From assembly GCA_017798125.1 (NCBI GenBank), contig CP059070.1:2480001-2544000 (forward strand): DNA of 64,000 nt, written 5' to 3'. The first letter of the stretch is position 1; each line of letters begins with the position of its first letter. Shown piece by piece: positions 35,957-44,134 of the stretch. Made by a program: the position numbers and the translations under genes. The DNA comes from Cryomorphaceae bacterium (lineage in GTDB: Bacteria > Bacteroidota > Bacteroidia > Flavobacteriales > ECT2AJA-044). Below the pieces are notes generated by a model, which searched no databases, was not told where the DNA came from, and saw only the letters and a list, made by a program, of their open reading frames with translations.

Positions 35957-36787
35957 ATGGAGGAGGTAAAACCACCGAAGCAGCAATCGCTTAAACGCAA
36001 AATCCACGAGATTATATTCGAGGCGGATACGCCTGCCGGAAAGATCTTTGACGTTGCCTTGTTCATTTCCATTATTCTGAGCCTAATCGCCGTTATGCTG
36101 GAGACCGTCCCCGGAATTCGCGAGGAGTACGGCGATGAGATGCGCATTGTGGAATGGGTGTTTACGGTGTTGTTCACGATCGAATACCTACTGCGCATCT
36201 ACAGTGTCACCCGACCTGGACACTACATCCGGAGTTTCTACGGAGTCATTGATCTCCTGTCGATTTTACCGACGTATATCGGTCTTTTCTTCGCGGGAAG
36301 CCAGGCACTCATGGTCATTCGAGGTGTTCGCCTTTTAAGGGTCTTCCGGGTACTGAAACTGAGTCGCTACCTCTTTGAAGCTGAGATGCTGGGAAAAGCC
36401 TTGCGCAACAGCCGTCGGAAAATTACGGTCTTTCTTTTGGCTGTTGTGACCATTGTTATGATCGCTGGAGCCGTTATGTATGTTGTTGAGGGAGGTGAGA
36501 ATGGCTTTGACAGTATTCCAAAGAGCATATACTGGGCCATCGTCACCCTGACTACCGTAGGCTACGGGGATATTTCTCCGGGAACCACACTGGGCCAATT
36601 TATAGCCTCTTTCATTATGATCCTCGGTTACGGGATCTTAGCAGTGCCCACGGGCATTGTCACCTCAGAATTGACACGGCACCAAGATGGGGATCGACAT
36701 ACGAATAACGCTTGTCCGCACTGCGGAGAAGAAGGACATCGGCACGATGCCGAGTTCTGTTACAACTGCGGAGGAAGACTGGATTGA
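35957..36787 (+). CDS. Voltage-gated potassium channel with C-terminal zinc ribbon
   Basis: A 276-residue six-helix ion channel. The voltage-sensor helix S4 has Arg at 122, 125, 128 and 131 with K134 and R137 (VIRGVRLLRVFRVLKLSR). The pore loop carries the K+ filter TVGYGD (200-205). After the last helix a short linker leads to a zinc-ribbon-like end with C253, C256, C268 and C271, an arrangement I do not associate with bacterial Kv channels. It shares one base with miaA (TGATG), so the Cys-rich end is real coding sequence and not a frame artefact. Confidence 0.92.
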   Translation: MEEVKPPKQQSLKRKIHEIIFEADTPAGKIFDVALFISIILSLIAVMLETVPGIREEYGDEMRIVEWVFTVLFTIEYLLRIYSVTRPGHYIRSFYGVIDLLSILPTYIGLFFAGSQALMVIRGVRLLRVFRVLKLSRYLFEAEMLGKALRNSRRKITVFLLAVVTIVMIAGAVMYVVEGGENGFDSIPKSIYWAIVTLTTVGYGDISPGTTLGQFIASFIMILGYGILAVPTGIVTSELTRHQDGDRHTNNACPHCGEEGHRHDAEFCYNCGGRLD

Positions 36788-37704
36788 TGGAGCACGAAAA
36801 GTATCTCATTGTTTTGACTGGGCCGACCAGTGTGGGGAAGACCGCCTTGAGTGTTCAATTGGCACTGAAACTGCAAACCGAAATCATATCATTTGATTCT
36901 AGGCAGTTCTACAGGGAAATGAAAATTGGAACTGCTCCGCCGAGCGAAAAGGCACTTAGTCTCGTCCCTCACCATTTTATTTTCCACAAATCTATTCACG
37001 ACGACTACTCGGTGGGCGCTTATGAAAACGATGCCCTCAAAAAGCTCGGAGAATTATTTCACGAACGGGATGTGGTCATTGCGGTAGGTGGCTCTGGATT
37101 GTACATGGATGCTTTGACCAAGGGGCTTGATGAATTCCCGAAAGTGGCTCCAGGCGTTCGATTGAAACTGAACCAGGAGTTTCGAAAATTCGGCATTGAG
37201 CATCTTCAAAAGGAGTTGGCCAGTGTTGATCCCGAATATTATGCGGAAGTAGACCTAAAGAATCCAGCTCGCTTGATTCGCGCTCTCGAAATCTCAAGAG
37301 AAACCGGAAAGCCCTATTCTGGATTCCGAAAACAAGCTCCCAAACAGCGCTTCTTTAAGAGCATCACCATTGCCCTCAACCTAGATCGAACCAAGGTCTA
37401 TGAGCGCATTAATCAACGGGTCGACGAAATGATGATGCAAGGACTCATGGAAGAAGCGAAGACCCTGTACCCGTATCGAGAAAAGAATGCCTTGCAGACG
37501 GTGGGGTACCAAGAACTCTTCTCCTACCTCGGAGGAAAATGGAATCTAGAAACCGCCGTCGAAGAGATTAAAAAGAATACGCGGCGCTATGCAAAACGTC
37601 AGTTGACGTATTTGCGTCGGGATGAGAGCATCCATTGGTTCGGTCCAAATGATTTAAACGCCGTCTTGGAGACCATTGAAAGCATACGGAATGAAGGCCA
37701 TTAG
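36787..37704 (+). CDS. miaA: tRNA dimethylallyltransferase
   Basis: A 305-residue enzyme that adds the isopentenyl group to A37 of tRNAs reading UNN codons. The P-loop GPTSVGKT is at residues 12-19, followed by ISFDSRQFYREMKIGTA, the VGGSGLYMDAL block, RLIRALEI and a C-terminal RRYAKRQLTYLRR segment. ATG 36787 overlaps the channel stop by one base and matches the family start. It overlaps the following outer-membrane gene by 14 bases. Confidence 0.95.
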   Translation: MEHEKYLIVLTGPTSVGKTALSVQLALKLQTEIISFDSRQFYREMKIGTAPPSEKALSLVPHHFIFHKSIHDDYSVGAYENDALKKLGELFHERDVVIAVGGSGLYMDALTKGLDEFPKVAPGVRLKLNQEFRKFGIEHLQKELASVDPEYYAEVDLKNPARLIRALEISRETGKPYSGFRKQAPKQRFFKSITIALNLDRTKVYERINQRVDEMMMQGLMEEAKTLYPYREKNALQTVGYQELFSYLGGKWNLETAVEEIKKNTRRYAKRQLTYLRRDESIHWFGPNDLNAVLETIESIRNEGH

Positions 37705-38245
37705 TACCTGGATATTCCTGATTCTTGTGATTTCCGTGAAAGCGCAAATCGCGATCGGAGGCTCCGTAGGCTATGGAGGTCACCAAGTCTTCTTTGACCC
37801 ATCGGTGAAGCAAACCGCAACAGCACATACCGAGTTTCGCGTTGGTCTACAATATTTAAACAAAAAGAACTCCGGCGTATCCCTGGAGCTAGCACAAACC
37901 AGCTTGGGTTGGACCCTAGACAGTGAAGACTCCACTTTCAGTATATCTTGGCCGCAAACGGAGTTGAGGTTTTTCTCCCATTTCAATATCGGCAAGGGAG
38001 TCCATAGGATGCCCATACAATTAGGGCCGTTTGTCGGATACGCCTCAGGGGATTATCCGACCAATGATAAACTTCGTTTTGGATTGAGCCTAGGAACCGG
38101 ATATGCACTTCAAACCGGGAAGAATATCTTTCAGGTTATGGCGCACTTTCGCCAAGAGTTGATTCCCATCTATCCCGTGGATGTATATCTCTACAGCCTC
38201 CCGCAGTCGATGACCCTGAGTGTAGGGTACTACCGATTACTCTAA
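37691..38245 (+). CDS. Small outer-membrane beta-barrel protein
   Basis: Start ATG 37691 lies inside miaA and gives 184 residues with a signal peptide (MKAISTWIFLILVISVKAQ). The mature part shows about eight amphipathic strands (AIGGSVGYGGHQVFF, EFRVGLQYLN, VSLELAQTSLGW, LRFGLSLGTGYAL) and ends in SVGYYRLL, as expected for a small barrel. No specific family is recognised; PorT-like proteins have a similar size but I see no diagnostic motif. Its last 4 bases overlap the convergent rnz gene. Confidence 0.75.
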   Translation: MKAISTWIFLILVISVKAQIAIGGSVGYGGHQVFFDPSVKQTATAHTEFRVGLQYLNKKNSGVSLELAQTSLGWTLDSEDSTFSISWPQTELRFFSHFNIGKGVHRMPIQLGPFVGYASGDYPTNDKLRFGLSLGTGYALQTGKNIFQVMAHFRQELIPIYPVDVYLYSLPQSMTLSVGYYRLL

Positions 38246-39159
38246 AGGATATACCTTCCTCCTTCTTGGCCAGCCACCGTTTCTTCAAAGATGGTTTTAG
38301 CCTCTCGGACCAGGGGCTCTGCAGAATCATAACGCGCGGAAAAGTGACCGATGATCAGCTTCTTTGCTTTGGCCTTTAAGGCCATGGTTGCCGCTTGCAA
38401 GGTTGTGCTGTGCTGGGTCTTATGCGCTTTATCCGCATCCTCTGCCGCAAAGGTGGCCTCGTGATACATCAAATCAACCCCTGCAACCTTCTGGGCATTC
38501 TCTTCAACGTAGGCCGTATCGGAAAAGAAGGCGTAGGACTTTATGGGTGGTGGATCGGTCGTTAACTCATGGTTCGGAATCACGGTCCCGTCCCCTCGGT
38601 CCCAATCCGAGCCTTGCTTGATTTGATCACGGACGTAACGAGGAATACTCAGTTCTTCCAATTTCGACTTGATGAGATTGCGCAACTTGGGCTTTTCAGT
38701 GAATACAAAGCCCCAAGTATCAATGCTGTGGTCCATTTTCAGCGTGCGCACCTCTACTTTCTTGGTCTCGAGGATCAGCTCCTCTGAATTTGGATTTAAG
38801 GGCGTGAATTCAATGGGATAGCGCAGTCGGGTTCCGCTACTTCGAAATTGTAATTCCAAGATTTCCACCAGCCCTGGTGGGCCATAGAGGTAAAGTGTCT
38901 TCTTGCGATCCAACAAGTGAAGACTACTGAGAAAGCCGACCAGACCGAAAAAGTGATCTCCGTGGAGGTGACTGATGAAGACATGATCGATTTGGCCGAA
39001 CCGAACACCGTTTCGACGCATTTGAATCTGGGCTCCTTCTCCGCAGTCGATAAGGAAGAGCTCGTCCCGCATGCGCAGGACTTGACTCGTCGGAAAACGA
39101 CTAGATGTGGGCGTAGCACTTCCGCAGCCCAGAATCAGCAGTTCGTTTTCGTTAGTCAT
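38242..39159 (-). CDS. rnz: Ribonuclease Z
   Basis: A 305-residue tRNA 3'-processing endonuclease of the metallo-beta-lactamase fold. The zinc site is SHLHGDH with H64, H66, D68 and H69, later ligands lie in MDHSID, FSDTAY and IIGHFSARY. Length equals that of the short bacterial form. In Bacteroidota rnz is often next to a STAS-domain gene, as here one gene upstream. Its start overlaps the T9SS cargo gene by 8 bases and its end overlaps the convergent outer-membrane gene by 4. Confidence 0.95.
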   Translation of the reverse strand: MTNENELLILGCGSATPTSSRFPTSQVLRMRDELFLIDCGEGAQIQMRRNGVRFGQIDHVFISHLHGDHFFGLVGFLSSLHLLDRKKTLYLYGPPGLVEILELQFRSSGTRLRYPIEFTPLNPNSEELILETKKVEVRTLKMDHSIDTWGFVFTEKPKLRNLIKSKLEELSIPRYVRDQIKQGSDWDRGDGTVIPNHELTTDPPPIKSYAFFSDTAYVEENAQKVAGVDLMYHEATFAAEDADKAHKTQHSTTLQAATMALKAKAKKLIIGHFSARYDSAEPLVREAKTIFEETVAGQEGGRYIL

Positions 39160-39910
39160 GCAGCGTTAGCCGGCGTGTCAAGGTTCCACGATCGGTAGCC
39201 AACTTCAGCAAGTAGATTCCGTTCGCGGAAGGATTCAATTCCAAGCGATTAACGTTTCCCGGTACGTGTACGAACTCGCCTTCCTGAACCGTACGACCAC
39301 TCAAGTCGATCACAACCCATTCAACGTCTTGTCCGGATAGATTGCCGAGCTCCACTTGAACATAGTCTGATGCTGGATTCGGGAATAATCGTACAGTAAC
39401 ATCTTGACGCTCCGCAAGGGAAACGGCATTGTTGATCTGAATCTTGAACCGATTTTCAGACTGAATGGTATCGATAGGAATAGCAAGGACCTTCAGGAAT
39501 GCACGAATGTCTACACCCAATGGATAGGTCTGAACGGGTCCAGTTGGCGTACCGAAGATGCGCACGCAACCATTGGTCCCTCCGGCCCAATTACAACTGG
39601 GATTGTCACAGCTATACGACAAACCAGGAGGAATATTATTGATGGTTTCCAATCGGAAGCTATCGACCGTTGCCGTAACGGTACTTCCGAGGAATGTGAT
39701 GGACGTGTCCGAAGGAATCACCACTTGGATTACCTGGTCGTAGAATGAATCAATGGCCCCATCGGGCAAATTTACGGTGCTATCAGCGTTCACCGTACTC
39801 CCTGCGGGAGGATAAATATCAGGGACCGTTAAAGAGCCATCGGGCGTGCATTGCGCCATCGCGCCGTAGGCGCTAAAGAATAAAGTGAAGAGGAGTACAC
39901 GTTTTTTCAT
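39152..39910 (-). CDS. Secreted protein with type IX sorting domain
   Basis: A 252-residue protein with signal peptide (MKKRVLLFTLFFSAYGAMAQ), an unassigned beta-rich region with four Cys (CTPDG, CDNPSC, GCVRIFG), and a C-terminal T9SS type A sorting domain (from about 172: RLFPNPASDYVQVEL to LKLATDRGTLTRRLTLHD). It is therefore exported across the outer membrane and probably anchored at the surface. It is inserted between the STAS gene and rnz by short overlaps. A GNA hairpin encodes SAYGAMA of the signal peptide. Confidence 0.85.
   Translation of the reverse strand: MKKRVLLFTLFFSAYGAMAQCTPDGSLTVPDIYPPAGSTVNADSTVNLPDGAIDSFYDQVIQVVIPSDTSITFLGSTVTATVDSFRLETINNIPPGLSYSCDNPSCNWAGGTNGCVRIFGTPTGPVQTYPLGVDIRAFLKVLAIPIDTIQSENRFKIQINNAVSLAERQDVTVRLFPNPASDYVQVELGNLSGQDVEWVVIDLSGRTVQEGEFVHVPGNVNRLELNPSANGIYLLKLATDRGTLTRRLTLHD
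39858..39873 (+). repeat. GNA hairpin element
   Basis: ATC-GCGCC-GTA-GGCGC, inside the signal-peptide codons of the T9SS cargo gene (SAYGAMA on the gene strand). Confidence 0.65.
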
Positions 39911-40257
39911 AGTTCGTATTGTCTTTCGAGTTCGTCGAAATTAAAATAGTCCACCGCTTCATGCTCGGTGGGTACAAGAGCTAGGTTGTCGTCGAAGGCT
40001 TGGACGACCTCAGCGCTGTTGTTGATCAGCACATAGGTTTTCTGGGCTTCCATTTGCTTTTCGGCCCGGTCCAACAAAGCGTCCACCGCTTCAGAGGTGA
40101 TGGACTTCGCCGGGAGAAAGTCAATCAGCAAGTGGTCGCCTGCCGCATAATAATCCTTGAGCTCCTCTTCCATTTGTCCAAAGAGCATGCCATCAATTTC
40201 GGTCGCCGCGCAGCGCACAATCTTGTACTTATCCTCTGTTTCTATGGTAAAGCTCAT
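39907..40257 (-). CDS. STAS-domain protein (anti-sigma antagonist-like) lacking the usual Ser
   Basis: A 116-residue single STAS fold: KIVRCAATEIDG, LLIDFLPAKSI, then a helix SEAVDALLDRAEKQM and YVLINNS. In family members next to rnz the segment after the fourth strand normally reads DSSGL with a phosphorylatable Ser; here it reads ITSEAV, so regulation by that Ser seems altered. It overlaps pyrB and the T9SS cargo gene by 4 bases each. The target is unknown. Confidence 0.75.
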   Translation of the reverse strand: MSFTIETEDKYKIVRCAATEIDGMLFGQMEEELKDYYAAGDHLLIDFLPAKSITSEAVDALLDRAEKQMEAQKTYVLINNSAEVVQAFDDNLALVPTEHEAVDYFNFDELERQYEL

Positions 40258-41192
40258 GAGGCGGATCGATCAATTTTCGACGCCAAGAGATAAAGGACCG
40301 CCATCCGAATGGCCACACCGTTCTCTACTTGGTTCAGAATAATGCTGTGTTCACTATCCGCCACATCTGAGGTGATTTCGACACCGCGGTTAATCGGACC
40401 CGGGTGCATGATGGTGATGGGGCTATCAAGTCGATTCAGGCGTTCCATGTTCACCTGATACTGGGCGCTGTATTCGCGCAAGGAGGGGAAAAACTTCGTG
40501 TCTTGTCTTTCGAGTTGAATGCGAAGCATATTGGCCACATCACACCATTCAAGGGCTTCGTCCAAGTTGGACTCCACTTCGATGCCCAAGGCCTCAATGT
40601 GTTTGGGAATCAAGGTAGCCGGTCCGCAGACTTTTACCTCAGCTCCTAGCTTCTGAAGGGCAAAGATGTTGCTCAAAGCAACACGCGAATGCAGAATATC
40701 TCCAACGATGACTACTTTTTTGCCTTCAACACCTCCTGTTCGTTCACGGATCGAATAGGCATCCAAGAGTGCTTGAGTCGGGTGCTCGTGCGCACCGTCT
40801 CCGGCATTCACGATGCGCGAGTCGACGTTTTTGCTCAAGAAAACGGCCGCTCCCGGGTTGGGGTGGCGCATAACGACCATATCCACCTTCATCGCCAGAA
40901 TATTGTTGACGGTATCGATTAGGGTCTCCCCTTTGGACACCGAAGATCCGCTCGCGGAGAAATTCACTACGTCTGCAGATAGTCGTTTTTCCGCCAGTTC
41001 GAAACTGAGCTTGGTCCTAGTCGAGTTTTCAAAAAAGAGGTTGGCGATAGTGATGTCTCGCAAAGAAGGCACCTTTTTGATCGGGCGATTGATGACTTCT
41101 TTGAACTGATCCGCGGTTTTGAAAATGAGCTCGAGATCTTCGCGTTGAAGGTCTTTGATACCGAGCAAGTGGTTCACGGATAATTCACTCAT
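40254..41192 (-). CDS. pyrB: Aspartate carbamoyltransferase catalytic subunit
   Basis: A 312-residue enzyme that joins carbamoyl phosphate and aspartate in pyrimidine synthesis. The carbamoyl-phosphate loop FFENSTRTKLSFE, the SVSKGET loop, VMRHPNPG, DGAHEHPTQALLD and MHPGPINRGVEI are all present. No pyrI regulatory subunit gene is adjacent, so it is probably of the unregulated trimeric type. It overlaps pyrR by 4 bases, forming a pyrR-pyrB operon that runs into the STAS gene. Confidence 0.96.
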   Translation of the reverse strand: MSELSVNHLLGIKDLQREDLELIFKTADQFKEVINRPIKKVPSLRDITIANLFFENSTRTKLSFELAEKRLSADVVNFSASGSSVSKGETLIDTVNNILAMKVDMVVMRHPNPGAAVFLSKNVDSRIVNAGDGAHEHPTQALLDAYSIRERTGGVEGKKVVIVGDILHSRVALSNIFALQKLGAEVKVCGPATLIPKHIEALGIEVESNLDEALEWCDVANMLRIQLERQDTKFFPSLREYSAQYQVNMERLNRLDSPITIMHPGPINRGVEITSDVADSEHSIILNQVENGVAIRMAVLYLLASKIDRSAS

Positions 41193-41734
41193 GATTGGGC
41201 ACTGGTCAATTCAACTTTATCTTCTCCGTCAGACTCTTTCCACAATACATTGACGCGTTCACTGGCGAGGGAATCGACCGATCGGCCCGTATAATTGGGC
41301 TCAATAGGCAAATGTCGACTGAAGCGGCGATCGATCAAGACCAGTAGCTCCACCTGCGCGGGGCGACCGAAGCTCTGTAGGGCATCCATAGCCGAGCGAA
41401 CCGAACGGCCCGTGTAGAGCACATCGTCCACAAAGACCACCTTCTTTCCTTCGACCAAGAAGTCAATCTTGGTTTGGTTGGCCTTTAGCGGCTCATCACG
41501 ACGACGAAAGTCATCCCGGAAAAATGTGGTGTCTAGATATCCCAATTGCACTTCTTCAACAATGTCAAAGCGTTCAACGAGCGCTTTGAGTCGATCCGCA
41601 AGGCGTGTCCCGCGGGGTTGAAGGGCAATGATAACGGTATCAGAAAAATCTTGATGCTGCTCGATCAGCTGAGCGCTGAGCCGGTTTAAGGTGATGTCCA
41701 CCTCCTTCGCGTTGAGTAGCGTGCGTTGAGTCAT
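41189..41734 (-). CDS. pyrR: Bifunctional pyr operon regulator / uracil phosphoribosyltransferase
   Basis: A 181-residue PRTase-fold protein. The PRPP loop is VVFVDDVLYTGRSVRSAMDAL, the pyrophosphate loop is ALQPRGTRLADRL, and the C-terminal RHLPIEPNYTGRSVDS block is typical of PyrR. In Bacillus it attenuates the pyr operon by binding mRNA, but here the transcript is predicted to be leaderless with no room for an attenuator, so only the transferase role can be supported. pyrB follows with a 4-base overlap. Confidence 0.92.
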   Translation of the reverse strand: MTQRTLLNAKEVDITLNRLSAQLIEQHQDFSDTVIIALQPRGTRLADRLKALVERFDIVEEVQLGYLDTTFFRDDFRRRDEPLKANQTKIDFLVEGKKVVFVDDVLYTGRSVRSAMDALQSFGRPAQVELLVLIDRRFSRHLPIEPNYTGRSVDSLASERVNVLWKESDGEDKVELTSAQS

Positions 41735-41738
41735 CGCA

Positions 41739-41746
41739 CAAAAATA
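41739..41746 (-). promoter_or_regulatory. TAnnTTTG promoter element for pyrR-pyrB
   Basis: TATTTTTG on the minus strand ends 4 bases before the pyrR ATG (41734). It abuts the T-run of the rpsA terminator, so the pyr operon is separately transcribed. Confidence 0.45.
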
Positions 41747-41752
41747 GCAAAT

Positions 41753-41781
41753 AAAAAAACCGCCCCGGTTGCTCGGAGCGG
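41753..41781 (-). terminator. Rho-independent terminator of rpsA
   Basis: On the minus strand CCGCTCCG and CGGGGCGG form an 8-bp stem with one G-T pair and a 6-base loop, followed by seven T. It lies 31 bases after the rpsA stop and directly before the pyrR promoter element. Confidence 0.8.
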
Positions 41782-41812
41782 CTTTTACTTGAAATATGGT
41801 GTTGGGGAAGAA

Positions 41813-43891
41813 TTACTTCTTCTCTCCTTTTTCCATTTCTTCCTTCAACTTGCTGAGGACATCCAAGTCACCCAAAGTAGACTTCTCTACTTTCGACTGG
41901 ATTTTCTTCACGTTGCGTGTAGCTTCTTCCGCTTCCGCTTTACGTGCAGCTGAACGCTGTTTCTTATCCTCATCTGCCATGTCGCGGTGGATCTGCGTGT
42001 GCGATACCACGATGCGGCGAGAATCTTTGTTGAATTCGATCACTTTGAACTTCGCTTCGTCTCCTTTCACCAAGTTTCCACCTTCTTCTTTGGCAGTGTG
42101 GCGTGTTGGAGCAAAGGCTTCCAATCCTTCTGTTTCAAACAGAACTTGAGCTCCTTTGTCTACGATGTCCGTGACTTTACCTACGTGGATAGAACCTTCA
42201 AAGAAGATGCCTTCGTAAGTATCCCATGGATTGTCTTCAACTTGCTTGTGACCCAAGCTCAAACGGCGGTTCTCTACGTCGAGATCGAGAACAACTACTT
42301 CGAGGTCTGCTCCAATCTTGGTGAAGTCCGCTGGGTGCTTCACTTTCTTGGTCCAGCTCAAGTCGCTGATGTGGATCAATCCGTCGATTCCTTCTTCCAA
42401 CTCTACGAATACGCCGAAGTTGGTGAAGTTGCGAACCAAACCTGTGTGCTTAGATCCGAGTGGGTATTTGCTGGTGATATCCGTCCATGGATCTGGCGTC
42501 AATTGCTTGATACCCAAGCTCATTTTGCGCTCGTCGCGATCCAAGGTCAAGACAATCGCCTCTACCTCATCTCCAACTTTCATGAAGTCTTGAGCACTGC
42601 GCAAGTGTGTTGACCAGCTCATTTCACTTACGTGAATAAGACCTTCAACACCTGGCTGGATTTCAACAAAGGCACCGTAATCAGCAAGTACAACGACTTT
42701 ACCTTTCACTTTATCACCTTCTTTGATCTCCTGGCTCAAGCTATCCCATGGATGCTCGTTAAGCTGCTTGAGACCCAACTGGATACGTGTCTTGTCTTCG
42801 TCGAAGTCCAAGATAACCACGTTGATCTTCTCGTCGAGCTCTACCACCTCGCTTGGGTGGTTGATGCGGCTCCAAGACAAATCCGTGATGTGTACCAATC
42901 CGTCTACACCTCCCAAGTCTACGAATACTCCGTAGCTGGTGATGTTCTTCACAGTACCTTCCAATACTTGTCCTTTCTCGAGCTTTCCGATGATCTCTTT
43001 CTTCTGAGCTTCGATGTCGGCCTCGATCAATGCTTTGTGTGAAACAACAACATTCTTGAATTCGTGGTTGATCTTGACCACTTTGAATTCCATGTTCTTC
43101 TCCACATACTGATCGTAGTCGCGAATTGGCTTCACATCGATTTGAGATCCTGGCAAGAAGGCCTCGATTCCGAATACATCGACAATCATACCTCCTTTGG
43201 TACGACACTTCACGAAACCAGTAATGACTTCTTCGTTGTCGTGAGCGGCGTTCACGCGGTCCCAAGCTTTGATGCTACGTGCCATGCGGTGAGACAACAC
43301 CAACTGACCGTTTTTATCTTCTTGCTTGTCCACGAGTACCTCAACGGTATCGCCCTCTTTCAATTCTGGGTTATAACGAAACTCGTTCAAAGAGATAACT
43401 CCTTCCGACTTCGCACCGATGTCGATGATCACTTCGCGATCCGTCATCGTCACAACCTCACCGTCTACCACTTCGTTTTCGATAACGCTGCTCAGCGTAC
43501 CGAGGTACATGGTTTCCATTTGGTCGTGCTCCTCAGTCGTGTAGGAGATTCCGCTGTCGTCTAAGTTGTCCCAATCGACAGGCTCTTCAGCAACCGGCTC
43601 TTCAGCTGGAGCTTCAACGTGAGCAACCTCAGCAGCTTCTTCCGCAGCTGGCTCCTCAACAGCCTCCTCAACAGCTGGTTCCTCAGCAGCTTCTTCTGCA
43701 GCAGGTGCTTCTTCAGCAACAGGCTCTTCAGCAGCAGCTTCCTCAGCGGCAGGCTCTTCGACTTGTTCTTCTGTAGTTTCTGGAGTCTCGGAAGTGGCTT
43801 CTTCCGCAGTAGTTTCTGCCTCAGCGGCAGCGTTTTCAGTAGCGTCGGCTTTCACCTCTTCTACTTCTTTGTTTTTGTTTTCCTCTGACAT
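41813..43891 (-). CDS. rpsA: 30S ribosomal protein S1 with long acidic N-terminal extension
   Basis: A 692-residue S1 protein. Six S1 RNA-binding repeats are visible from about residue 120 to 640 (for example YGVFVDLGGVDGLVHITDLSW and FGVFVELEEGIDGLIHISDL, each ending in GHKQ or GLKQ type linkers). Residues 2-110 are a low-complexity Glu/Ala/Pro extension with recurrent EEPAAEEA/EEPVAEE units, absent from E. coli S1. S1 helps mRNAs lacking strong Shine-Dalgarno sequences to bind the ribosome. It has its own promoter with a leader of about 105 nt and its own terminator. Confidence 0.93.
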   Translation of the reverse strand: MSEENKNKEVEEVKADATENAAAEAETTAEEATSETPETTEEQVEEPAAEEAAAEEPVAEEAPAAEEAAEEPAVEEAVEEPAAEEAAEVAHVEAPAEEPVAEEPVDWDNLDDSGISYTTEEHDQMETMYLGTLSSVIENEVVDGEVVTMTDREVIIDIGAKSEGVISLNEFRYNPELKEGDTVEVLVDKQEDKNGQLVLSHRMARSIKAWDRVNAAHDNEEVITGFVKCRTKGGMIVDVFGIEAFLPGSQIDVKPIRDYDQYVEKNMEFKVVKINHEFKNVVVSHKALIEADIEAQKKEIIGKLEKGQVLEGTVKNITSYGVFVDLGGVDGLVHITDLSWSRINHPSEVVELDEKINVVILDFDEDKTRIQLGLKQLNEHPWDSLSQEIKEGDKVKGKVVVLADYGAFVEIQPGVEGLIHVSEMSWSTHLRSAQDFMKVGDEVEAIVLTLDRDERKMSLGIKQLTPDPWTDITSKYPLGSKHTGLVRNFTNFGVFVELEEGIDGLIHISDLSWTKKVKHPADFTKIGADLEVVVLDLDVENRRLSLGHKQVEDNPWDTYEGIFFEGSIHVGKVTDIVDKGAQVLFETEGLEAFAPTRHTAKEEGGNLVKGDEAKFKVIEFNKDSRRIVVSHTQIHRDMADEDKKQRSAARKAEAEEATRNVKKIQSKVEKSTLGDLDVLSKLKEEMEKGEKK

Positions 43892-44002
43892 ATTCAGGGT
43901 CCACTTTGTATCTATACATGTGGGGTGATCTAGCGCGCACGTACAGAGACGTTTAACTTCATTGAATTCCCTTTCGATTCACCCATGCGCTCAAAAGGGC
44001 TG

Positions 44003-44010
44003 CAAAGGTA
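44003..44010 (-). promoter_or_regulatory. TAnnTTTG promoter element for rpsA
   Basis: TACCTTTG followed by C on the minus strand, 111 bases before the rpsA ATG. The resulting leader of about 105 nt is long for this genome, where most elements lie within 20 bases of the start codon, so leader-based autoregulation is possible. Confidence 0.5.
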
Positions 44011-44052
44011 GGGATTCCTTTTTAATGTATTGATATACAAGGATGAGTATTT

Positions 44053-44068
44053 GGCCCTACGGGCCGAT
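44053..44068 (-). repeat. GNA hairpin element
   Basis: ATC-GGCCC-GTA-GGGCC on the minus strand, upstream of the rpsA promoter element. Confidence 0.65.
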
Positions 44069-44113
44069 GCGCGGATCTACCGCACAAATCTACACCATTC
44101 TGGAGGCTTCAAC

Positions 44114-44129
44114 ATCGTGCCGTAGGCAC
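44114..44129 (+). repeat. GNA hairpin element
   Basis: ATC-GTGCC-GTA-GGCAC, intergenic, 5 bases before the first half of the predicted LytTR site. Confidence 0.7.
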
Positions 44130-44134
44130 TTTGA

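Noticed and set aside
41735-41812. PyrR attenuator upstream of pyrR
   Set aside because: The hairpin there is the rpsA terminator on the same strand, upstream of the pyrR promoter element, leaving no leader for attenuation.
41987-43564. Plus-strand open frames of 136-208 residues
   Set aside because: They are mirror frames of the repetitive rpsA S1 domains.
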